Below, one piece after another: positions 8,310 through 16,085 of a DNA stretch of 64,000 bases. The position numbers and the translations under genes were made by a program. Below the pieces are notes generated by a model, which had not been told where the DNA came from, searched no databases, and saw only the letters and a program-made list of their open reading frames with translations. The stretch is from Paenibacillus harenae DSM 16969 (GTDB lineage Bacteria; Bacillota; Bacilli; Paenibacillales; Paenibacillaceae), in the NCBI RefSeq assembly GCF_000422465.1, contig NZ_KE383842.1, positions 351,040 through 415,039 on the forward strand. The letters are read 5' to 3'. Position 1 is the stretch's first letter, and the number at the start of each line of letters is the position of its first letter.

Positions 8310-9608
8310 ATGAATGTATTTGTAGACGAAATGACGAAAAATGATCCTGTAATCGCAGAGCTGGAGCAATGGCCTCAGATGGCCAAGTTTTACCGCAATT
8401 GCTTCTACAACACGCTGGAGACGACGACCGAATTGCTGGACGACGGCACCGCATTTGTATTTACAGGCGATATCCCTGCGATGTGGCTAAGGGATTCGTC
8501 GGCTCAGGTCCGTCACTATATCCCCTTATCGGCCGGAGACGCCAGGTACCAACGAATGATAGAAGGCCTGATAAGGAGACAGCTCGCGTACATACAAATC
8601 GATCCCTATGCGAATGCCTTTAACAAAGAGCCGAATAACCAGGGCCATAAAGGCGATCTTACCGAAAGCAATCCGTGGGTATGGGAAAGGAAGTACGAGA
8701 TTGATTCCCTTTGCTATCCGATTCAGCTCTCTTATCTTTATTGGAAGGCGACGGGACGAACGGAACAGTTCGATGAGGCGTTCAAGAAAACGGCATATGC
8801 CATTATGGAACTTTGGACGGCGGAACAGAACCATACGGAACATTCTTCCTACAGCTTCCAAAGATTGAACGGTCCGGCATCCGATACGCTGCCAAATGAC
8901 GGGCAAGGAACGCCTGCATCCTATACAGGCATGACGTGGTCGGCTTTCCGGCCAAGCGACGATGCTTGCAAATACCATTATTTAATTCCGTCCAATATGT
9001 TCGCCGTCGTCGTGCTGAAGTACGTGGCGGAAATTGCGAGGATGATATATCAAGATGATGAGCTTGAGAAAGCAGCCCGCAAATTAGGCGGCGTAATCGA
9101 CGAGGGGATCCAAGCCTTCGGCATATTCAAGCATCATCAATTCGGCGATATATACGCTTACGAAACGGACGGCCTCGGCAGCTACAACCTGATGGACGAC
9201 GCGAATGTGCCGAGCCTGCTATCGATTCCGTATATCGGCTACGTATCCGCTGACGATCCGGTTTATCAAAATACGAGACGATTTATTTTGAGCCGGGAAA
9301 ATCCTTATTATTTCGAAGGGAAAGCCGCAAAAGGAATCGGCAGCCCTCATACGCCATCCGGTTATATATGGCCGATCAGCTTGACCATGCAGGCATTAAC
9401 GTCCGGCAATGACGAGGAAATCCGGGAGCTTCTGAAGACGATTGTCGCTTCGGATGCCGGAACCGGGTTTATGCATGAAGGCTTTCATGCAGACGATCCG
9501 GCGCAGTACACGAGGCCGTGGTTCGCTTGGGCCAACAGCTTATTCGGTGAGTTGATCTATAAGCTGGTCGAAGAGAAGAAGCAGCATTTGTTTCATTCCG
9601 AGGCATGA
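8310..9608 (+). CDS. GH125 exo-alpha-1,6-mannosidase
   Basis: A 432-aa protein without signal peptide, so cytosolic. It matches family GH125, inverting metal-independent exo-alpha-1,6-mannosidases. Seen: the family hallmark GDIPAMWLRDSSAQV (residues ~53-67), the region GMTWSAFRPSDDACKYHYLI expected to hold the catalytic acid Asp, and GTGFMHEGFHADDPAQYTR expected to hold the catalytic base Glu. GGGAGG lies about 13 bases before ATG 8310, a rather long spacing. As first gene after the regulated promoter it probably trims imported alpha-1,6-mannooligosaccharides. Two GH76 genes in the same locus support this. Confidence 0.9.
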   Translation: MNVFVDEMTKNDPVIAELEQWPQMAKFYRNCFYNTLETTTELLDDGTAFVFTGDIPAMWLRDSSAQVRHYIPLSAGDARYQRMIEGLIRRQLAYIQIDPYANAFNKEPNNQGHKGDLTESNPWVWERKYEIDSLCYPIQLSYLYWKATGRTEQFDEAFKKTAYAIMELWTAEQNHTEHSSYSFQRLNGPASDTLPNDGQGTPASYTGMTWSAFRPSDDACKYHYLIPSNMFAVVVLKYVAEIARMIYQDDELEKAARKLGGVIDEGIQAFGIFKHHQFGDIYAYETDGLGSYNLMDDANVPSLLSIPYIGYVSADDPVYQNTRRFILSRENPYYFEGKAAKGIGSPHTPSGYIWPISLTMQALTSGNDEEIRELLKTIVASDAGTGFMHEGFHADDPAQYTRPWFAWANSLFGELIYKLVEEKKQHLFHSEA

Positions 9609-9653
9609 TCTCTTTCATCTTGACTTTGCATTCATTCATTTGTGTTACAGCGG

Positions 9654-9673
9654 GCCTGCTCCTGCGAGCAGGC
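9654..9673 (+). other. Intercistronic hairpin after GH125
   Basis: GCCTGCT / AGCAGGC with a six-base loop and no T-tail. It more likely stabilises or processes the mRNA than ends it. No gene is seen in 9609-9713. Confidence 0.45.
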
Positions 9674-9713
9674 TCTGCATAACAAATAATAAACGGTTGG
9701 AAGGGGAAGAAAA

Positions 9714-11231
9714 ATGCGCAAAAGAGGCAGAGTAGTCTGGTTTCTGATGGCGGTCTTGATTTTATCGCTCGTTGCAAGCGCTTGCACAAGCGGAGGAGGC
9801 GGGAGCGAGGGCAACGCGAACACCGAAGAAGGGCAGAACAATGTCGAACAGGCGACCCATTCGCCGGAACCTAGCGTTGAGGCTCCCGCTGATGACGGCG
9901 CGCCTCCCGCACAGGATTTGGGCGGCTATAAATTCGTCGTAGCCGACAATAACGCGAACAGATGGTTTCCTCAGGAAGGCAGCTCCGATCTGGCCAATGC
10001 CGTTATCGACCGGATCAAATGGGTCGAAGAGACCTATAACGTCAAGATCGAATTGAGAAAGCATTCGGAGGAAGAATTCAGCAATGCGGTCCTTGCCGGC
10101 GACAAATACGCGGACATTATCATAGCGCCGACATGGGAGCTTGGCAGACATATTAACGGCAAACGGATTCTGGATATGAATACGATTCCGAAGCTGAAGC
10201 TGGACAACGACTACTGGAAGGAATTCAACACCTCCAACCTTCTGACTTACGACAACCGGACGTTCGGCGTTGCGGCTCCTTTCGCGAACCAGGGCGACGA
10301 GGTGTGGGTACTCGCGTTCAATAAGAGCATTATGGAAGAGCTCGGCCTCGAGAACCCGTATGAGCTGGTGAAAAACAAACAGTGGACGTTCGAGAAGATG
10401 CTGGAGATGGAGCAAGCGGCGAAACGCGATTTGAACGGCGACGGCGTGATGGACAGCAATGACCGTTACGGGCTTGCTACAGGACATGACTGGGATATCG
10501 GCGTTGCGTTATATCTCGCGTCAGGCAACAAAATCATCGATGTCGCTGCCGACGGCAAGATGACGTATGCCGTCAACACGCCGCAGGCGTATGAGACGAT
10601 CGAGATGATTAAGAAATTGGCCAAACCGGGAGACACCTTCTTCCCGAAAAAAGAAGGCGAGGATATGGACGCATACGTGAAAGCGTTCGTGGAAGGCAAA
10701 GCGCTGTTCCTGGCTTACTCCAGAGGCCGGGGAGTCATTGATCCGATCTATGAAATGGAAAGCGACTTTGGCTTCGTGCCGATGCCGATGGGCAATAATA
10801 CCGATCAATATCTTTCTTGGGTAAGCCATGACGCGCCGTCGATGGCCGTGCCGGTAACGAATAAGGAGCTTGACAAAACGGGGCTTATTTTGGAAGCGCT
10901 CGCATGGAAAGCGCAGGAGGAAGAGAAAATCCGGATGGATGAGATCGCCTTCACCCAATTGCGCGATGACGAGTCGGTCGAAATTTTGAATGAATTGAAA
11001 AACTACGGGGTTTCCGACATTGCCTTTATCGGTCAACAAATGCAGGGTAACGTGCACAGCGGTCTGGCATTGATCCCGGATGTCGGCTTCTATAATCAGA
11101 ACCTGGAGCCGGCTTCCAAAGTGGCGGAAATCGAAGAGGCGGTTAATATCGGCCTGGAGGAGCTGGCATTAAGGCTGAAAGGCGAATTCGTAGAGCCTGA
11201 ACCGAAGCCGGGGGAGGAGAAAAAGGAATAG
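9714..11231 (+). CDS. Sugar ABC transporter solute-binding lipoprotein
   Basis: A 505-aa extracellular solute-binding protein. A type II signal peptide ends in the lipobox VASAC with Cys24 as lipid site, followed by a Gly/Glu-rich linker. The mature part is a family 1 type sugar-binding protein, with a calcium-loop-like DLNGDGVMDSNDRYG often seen in this family. GGAAGGGG precedes the ATG. It is presumed to bind mannooligosaccharides because of GH125 upstream and GH76 downstream. It may pair with the 20.9-22.8 kb permeases or those at 14.2-16.1 kb; the order does not decide this. Confidence 0.88.
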   Translation: MRKRGRVVWFLMAVLILSLVASACTSGGGGSEGNANTEEGQNNVEQATHSPEPSVEAPADDGAPPAQDLGGYKFVVADNNANRWFPQEGSSDLANAVIDRIKWVEETYNVKIELRKHSEEEFSNAVLAGDKYADIIIAPTWELGRHINGKRILDMNTIPKLKLDNDYWKEFNTSNLLTYDNRTFGVAAPFANQGDEVWVLAFNKSIMEELGLENPYELVKNKQWTFEKMLEMEQAAKRDLNGDGVMDSNDRYGLATGHDWDIGVALYLASGNKIIDVAADGKMTYAVNTPQAYETIEMIKKLAKPGDTFFPKKEGEDMDAYVKAFVEGKALFLAYSRGRGVIDPIYEMESDFGFVPMPMGNNTDQYLSWVSHDAPSMAVPVTNKELDKTGLILEALAWKAQEEEKIRMDEIAFTQLRDDESVEILNELKNYGVSDIAFIGQQMQGNVHSGLALIPDVGFYNQNLEPASKVAEIEEAVNIGLEELALRLKGEFVEPEPKPGEEKKE

Positions 11232-11250
11232 CGCAACGCCCGTAACGGAA

Positions 11251-11300
11251 GTAGGGGCTGTCAGACATATTGATCGACTAACCGGCGGACGGCCCCTATT
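11251..11300 (+). other. Intercistronic stem-loop after the solute-binding protein
   Basis: Arms TAGGGGCTGTC and GACGGCCCCTA pair around a ~25-base loop, followed by TTCATTTG. It may be a partial terminator that keeps binding-protein mRNA above downstream permease mRNA. Confidence 0.5.
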
Positions 11301-11342
11301 CATTTGTTCAAAAGAGACTCTGTCCATGTGGGGGAAACAATT

Positions 11343-11369
11343 ATGATGGTGCGAGCTGAACGATTATGA
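11343..11369 (+). CDS. Eight-codon leader ORF coupled to the next gene
   Basis: An ATG at 11343 with GGGGGAAA upstream encodes MMVRAERL. Its TGA stop (11367-11369) overlaps the ATG at 11366 as ATGA. The large gene at 11366 has no ribosome site of its own, so translational coupling through this mini-ORF is likely. Confidence 0.45.
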   Translation: MMVRAERL

Positions 11370-14185
11370 GCGGAAAATTATCGAAGTCTTTTCTTTTTGC
11401 GTTAGGGTTATGCTTGTTGGCGTTCATAGGGCCGGCGGCGGTATCGGCTGATGACGATCATCTCCTGATCAAGCTCCCGAGCTACCTTGAATATCTGGAA
11501 CAGCATAAAGGCAAGGACGCGGGAAGCTCGGATATCGTCATTAAAGCGGATACCTATGCCCGTGCCGATACGGATGTCGAGATTTACGACGACTATGAAG
11601 GAATGTACGGCAAATCCGTTCTTACCGGCGACAGCGGAACCATCGAATGGGAGATCGATGTCCCCGAGAGCGGTATGTACAATATCGAGGTGCTCTATTA
11701 TCCCGTCGAAGGCAAAGGCAACTCGATTGAGAGAATGCTTACGATCGACGGTAAAGTCCCGTATAACGAAGCGAAATATATTCATTTATCCCGGATTTGG
11801 AAAGACATAAGCGAAATAAGCCAGGACTTCAAAGGAAATGACATGAGACCGAAGCAGACCGAAGCGCCGAGATGGCGGAAGGCGCTGCTGCAGGATATGC
11901 TGGGCTATTATAATGATCCGTTATTGTTTTACTTTGAAGAAGGGCAGCATACCGTCGGTTTCGAATCGGTGAGGGAACCGGTGGTTTTAAATACCGTCCG
12001 TCTTTATAAAGCGGAGGATCTCAAAACCTATGATGAAGTGAAAGCCGGGTACGAGGCGCAAGGCTATAAGGAAGCGGATGCGAAAACGGTCAAAATTCAG
12101 GCGCAGGATACGTATGAGAAGTCGGATAATACGCTGTATCCCATTGCGGACCGCACATCGGCCATAACGGAGCCGCAGGATCCTTCCAAGCTGCGGCTGA
12201 ACAGCATCGGCGGAGACAAATGGAAGATGCCCGGGCAGTGGATTACCTACCGGTTCACGGTAGAGGAGGACGGCTTATATAAAATCGCGTCGCGATTCAA
12301 GCAGAACAAGCTGGCCGGCATGTACGTCAACCGGAAGATTCTGCTGGACGGAGCCGTTCCTTTCCGGGAAGCCGGGGCTGTTCAGTTTCATTACGGCAGG
12401 AACTGGCAGGTTGAAGCATTAGGAGACGGAGACCGGGAGTTCGCTTTTTATCTGGAAGCAGGTGAGCATGAGATTACGCTGGAGGTAACGCTCGGGCAGC
12501 TGGCGGAGGTGCTGAACCGGGTCGACGGCAGCCTCTTCGAGCTGAATGCGGTGTACCGCCAAATCCTCATGATTACGGGAACGGAACCGGATTTATACCG
12601 CGATTACGGATTTGAGAAGCTCATTCCGGATGCCATCGCAACGATGAAAGAGCAGGCCGCTGCGCTCAGGAAGGTATCGGAGGATATGGAGGTTTTGGTC
12701 GGGCAGAAGGGCGAGAATATGGTGCTGCTCGATAAAATCGCCTTCCAGCTGGAGCAGATGGTCAAAGATCCGGAAGCCAATATCGCCAAAACCTTCACGC
12801 CTTTCAAGGAAAACGTCGGGGCTCTCGGGACATGGATTCTAACCGTGGGAGAGCAGCCGCTGACGATGGATTATTTGAGCGTCATGCCGGTGTCCGGGAA
12901 GCTTCCGAAAGCGGAAGCGCCCTTCTGGAAGCGGCTGATGTTCGAATTCACGTCGTTCCTCATGTCTTTCATTGCTGATTACGATACGTTGTCCGCGGAC
13001 GGGCGGCAGACGGAGGAGCCGATCGAGGTATGGCTTACGTCGGGGCGGGACCAGTCGCAAATCATTAGAGAGATGATTAACGATACGTTTACGCCGGAGA
13101 CGGGGATCGGGGTCAAGCTGAAGCTGATCCCGGACAATACGCTGCTGCCGTCGGTGCTTGCCGGCATCGGGCCCGACGTCGCGATGGGCAATCTTGCGGC
13201 TGAGCCGGTTCAATACGCTTTAAGAAACGCCGCCGAGAATATGAAGGAAATGCCGAATTACGACGAGATCGCTTCGCGGTTCCATCCAAGCTCCATTGTG
13301 CCTTATGAACTGAACGGTAAAGTATATGCCTTGCCCGAAACGCAATCCTTTCCGATGCTCTTTTACCGGAAAGATATTTTGCAGGATTTAGGCCTTGAAG
13401 CGCCGACGACATGGGATGAGTTCTATCGTTTAATCCCGGAAATTCAAAAGCAAAATATGCAGCTCGGTTTTCCGGCCGACATTACGGGCTTGCAGATTTT
13501 CTTATATCAGGACGGGGCGGAGCTGTATAATGCGGACCGGAGCCGGTCGACGCTGGACGGGGATGCAACAATTGAAGCCTTCCAGAAGCAGACGGAGCTG
13601 TTTACGACATATAAGTTTCCGAGGGATTATGATTTTGCCAACCGGTTCCGTACAGGCGAAATGCCGATCGGGATCGCAGATTATACGACCTATAATCAAC
13701 TGATAGCTTTCGCTCCCGAAATAAGAGGATTATGGGAATTTGCGCCGCTGCCGGGCACCGTTACGGCGGACGGAAATGTAAACCGAGCCACTCCTTCGAC
13801 TGGGACGGGGATCATGATGCTCAAGGGCGCGGGGGATAGGGAAGCGTCCTGGGCTTTTATGGATTGGTGGACCAGCGCGGAGACGCAATCCAGGTTCGGA
13901 ACGGAAATGGAGTCGATTCTCGGCAAAGCGGCCAAGCAGGCGACAGCCAACATGGAAGCGCTGAACAATATGCCGTGGACCAAGACTGAATTCGACCGTC
14001 TGATGGACCAATGGGCCTACGCAACGGGCACGCCTGAGGTGCCGGGAGGCTATTACGTAACGCGCAGCATCGGATTCGCGTCGGCGCTTGCTTATACCAA
14101 TGGAGATCCGGAGTCTCTGCTTGATTATGTAAAAGAGGTTAATGATGAAATAACGAGAAAAAGGCGGGAATTCAAGCTGGAATGA
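11366..14185 (+). CDS. Large secreted solute-binding protein with N-terminal carbohydrate-binding-like domains
   Basis: A 939-aa exported protein. The signal peptide (~residues 1-28, ending AAVSA) lacks a lipobox, unlike the other binding proteins here. Two beta-sandwich-like domains follow (~50-215 and ~240-400), each with the GMYNIEVLYYPV or GLYKIASRFK pattern of CBM-like modules. Next comes a helical linker (~410-500), then a complete sugar-binding domain (~550-935) with PDVAMGNL and KVYALPETQSFPMLFYRKD. Permeases follow at once, so it is the likely receptor of the 14.2-16.1 kb pair. How it stays at the membrane is unclear. It may dock polymer through the N-terminal modules; that is inference. 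Confidence 0.8.
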   Translation: MSGKLSKSFLFALGLCLLAFIGPAAVSADDDHLLIKLPSYLEYLEQHKGKDAGSSDIVIKADTYARADTDVEIYDDYEGMYGKSVLTGDSGTIEWEIDVPESGMYNIEVLYYPVEGKGNSIERMLTIDGKVPYNEAKYIHLSRIWKDISEISQDFKGNDMRPKQTEAPRWRKALLQDMLGYYNDPLLFYFEEGQHTVGFESVREPVVLNTVRLYKAEDLKTYDEVKAGYEAQGYKEADAKTVKIQAQDTYEKSDNTLYPIADRTSAITEPQDPSKLRLNSIGGDKWKMPGQWITYRFTVEEDGLYKIASRFKQNKLAGMYVNRKILLDGAVPFREAGAVQFHYGRNWQVEALGDGDREFAFYLEAGEHEITLEVTLGQLAEVLNRVDGSLFELNAVYRQILMITGTEPDLYRDYGFEKLIPDAIATMKEQAAALRKVSEDMEVLVGQKGENMVLLDKIAFQLEQMVKDPEANIAKTFTPFKENVGALGTWILTVGEQPLTMDYLSVMPVSGKLPKAEAPFWKRLMFEFTSFLMSFIADYDTLSADGRQTEEPIEVWLTSGRDQSQIIREMINDTFTPETGIGVKLKLIPDNTLLPSVLAGIGPDVAMGNLAAEPVQYALRNAAENMKEMPNYDEIASRFHPSSIVPYELNGKVYALPETQSFPMLFYRKDILQDLGLEAPTTWDEFYRLIPEIQKQNMQLGFPADITGLQIFLYQDGAELYNADRSRSTLDGDATIEAFQKQTELFTTYKFPRDYDFANRFRTGEMPIGIADYTTYNQLIAFAPEIRGLWEFAPLPGTVTADGNVNRATPSTGTGIMMLKGAGDREASWAFMDWWTSAETQSRFGTEMESILGKAAKQATANMEALNNMPWTKTEFDRLMDQWAYATGTPEVPGGYYVTRSIGFASALAYTNGDPESLLDYVKEVNDEITRKRREFKLE

Positions 14186-14228
14186 CCGTGCCTGCGACTG
14201 ACTTTACAGATTCAGGAGGACTCCAACC

Positions 14229-15191
14229 ATGAATAAAGATTTGGCAGTGAGAGGAAATGTGATTTCGAAGAGACCGGACCATTTTCTAAGAAACCGTCTG
14301 GAGACGGGCTGGAAATCGGTTAAAAAAAATAGGGTCGCTTATCTTTTTGCGGCCCCCTACATGATTTTGTTTTTTGCCTTTACCGCTTTGCCGGTTATCG
14401 TCTCGCTGGGCTTAGGGTTTTTCTCCTTCAACCTGTTGGAGGCGCCGATCTTCGTCGGCATGGATAATTATATCCGGCTGTTTCTCGGCGACGATATTTT
14501 CATTAAGGCCATCGGCAATACCTTCTTATTGGCCGTCATGGTCGGCCCGATCGGTTATTTGATGTGCCTGGTATTCGCATGGCTTATTAATGAGCTTCCG
14601 AAGTCGCTGCGAACGATCCTGACTTTGATTTTTTACGCTCCATCCATTTCGGGCAACATCTACCTGGTTTGGGGCATCTTCTTCAACAAGGACGCTTACG
14701 GCTATGCCAACGCCCTCTTGCTTCGCTATAACATCATCTCATCACCGATTCTATGGTTTGAGAATCCGCAGTACATGATGCCCCTCGTCATCGTAGTGGC
14801 GCTGTGGACCAGCGTCGGTACGAGCTTTCTGGCCTTTATCGCCGGCCTGCAGGGGATCGACCGGACGCTGTACGAGGCGGCGGCGATGGACGGCGTAAAG
14901 AACCGGTGGCAGGAGCTCTGGTATGTGACCCTGCCTTCGATGAAGCCGCAGCTGATGTTCGGCGCCGTCATGAGCATTACAGGAGCATTCGGAACCGGGG
15001 CGATCGTTACCGCCTTGTGCGGTATGCCGAGCACCGGCTATGAGGCGCATACGATCGTGAATCATCTGGAGGATTACGGCTCGATCCGTTATGAAATGGG
15101 TTACGCTTCGGCTATCGCAACGATATTGTTCGTTATTATGATCGGCACCAATAAGCTTGTTCAGAAGCTCTTGTCGAAGGTAGGTGAATAA
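14229..15191 (+). CDS. Sugar ABC transporter permease (UgpA/LplB type)
   Basis: A 320-aa membrane protein with six predicted hydrophobic segments. The EAA loop that contacts the ATPase reads YEAAAMDGVKNRWQELWYVT near residue 220. AGGAGG precedes the ATG. The next permease overlaps its end by eight bases, so the pair is translationally coupled. No ATPase gene occurs in the window. Such importers in Bacillota usually share an MsmK/MsmX-type ATPase encoded elsewhere. Confidence 0.9.
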   Translation: MNKDLAVRGNVISKRPDHFLRNRLETGWKSVKKNRVAYLFAAPYMILFFAFTALPVIVSLGLGFFSFNLLEAPIFVGMDNYIRLFLGDDIFIKAIGNTFLLAVMVGPIGYLMCLVFAWLINELPKSLRTILTLIFYAPSISGNIYLVWGIFFNKDAYGYANALLLRYNIISSPILWFENPQYMMPLVIVVALWTSVGTSFLAFIAGLQGIDRTLYEAAAMDGVKNRWQELWYVTLPSMKPQLMFGAVMSITGAFGTGAIVTALCGMPSTGYEAHTIVNHLEDYGSIRYEMGYASAIATILFVIMIGTNKLVQKLLSKVGE

Positions 15192-16065
15192 CTTGGTCCG
15201 TTTGAAGCTCTCACGAAGCAAGAGCGGGATTAGCCGGTCGTATTTTGCGGATTTCGGCATCTACTTGTTTTTATTGCTGTTCGGTATTTTTATGATGCTG
15301 CCGATGGTCTATGCCATTTCCAATTCCATCAAGCCGCTGGAGGAAATTTGGTATTTCCCTCCCCGGTTTCTCGTCAACAATCCGACGCTCGATAACTTCC
15401 GGGATTTAATGATCGTCATGAGCGATTCATGGGTGCCCTTCAGCAGATACATGTTCAATACGTTTTTTATAACGGCGGCAGGCACTTTAGGGCATGTCGT
15501 GCTGGCTTCCTTATGCGCGTATGTGCTGTCTAAGCACAAGTTTCCGGGCAAGGGCGTCATGTTCGGCATGGTCGTGCTGTCCCTTATGTTCAGCGGCGTC
15601 GTTACCCAAATTCCGAACTTTATCATTATTTCTTCGCTCGGCTGGATCGACTCTTATCAGGCGATCATCGTACCGGCCTTCGCATCCTCTCTCGGCTTGT
15701 ATTTAATGAAGCAGTTCATGGACCAGATGATCCCGGATGCGGTGCTGGAGTCGGCCCGGATGGACGGGGCAAGCGAATGGAACATCTTCTGGAAGATCGT
15801 CATGCCGATGGTTAAGCCTGCCTGGCTGACGCTGATCATCTTCTCGATTCAAGGGCTCTGGGGGATCGGCGCCAATCACTTTATTCAAAGCGAGGAGCTG
15901 AAGACGCTCAATTACGCGCTCTCCCAAATACTGGCCGGCGGCATCGCCCGTACGGGGACCGGCTCGGCGGCCGCGGTGCTGATGATGATCGTGCCGATTA
16001 TCGTATTCATAATCTCGCAGTCGAAGATTATAGAGACCATGTCTGCGTCAGGCATGAAAGAATAG
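15184..16065 (+). CDS. Sugar ABC transporter permease (UgpE/LplC type)
   Basis: A 293-aa partner permease starting at GTG 15184 inside the end of the previous gene. Seen: the N-terminal MMLPMVYAISNSIKPLEEIW typical of the MalG-like half, and the EAA loop LESARMDGASEWNIFWKIVM. The overlap enforces equal synthesis of both halves. It forms the channel heterodimer with the 14.2 kb product, most likely served by the 939-aa binding protein. Confidence 0.9.
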   Translation: MNNLVRLKLSRSKSGISRSYFADFGIYLFLLLFGIFMMLPMVYAISNSIKPLEEIWYFPPRFLVNNPTLDNFRDLMIVMSDSWVPFSRYMFNTFFITAAGTLGHVVLASLCAYVLSKHKFPGKGVMFGMVVLSLMFSGVVTQIPNFIIISSLGWIDSYQAIIVPAFASSLGLYLMKQFMDQMIPDAVLESARMDGASEWNIFWKIVMPMVKPAWLTLIIFSIQGLWGIGANHFIQSEELKTLNYALSQILAGGIARTGTGSAAAVLMMIVPIIVFIISQSKIIETMSASGMKE

Positions 16066-16085
16066 GCTTGGAAGGGGAAAAACGA

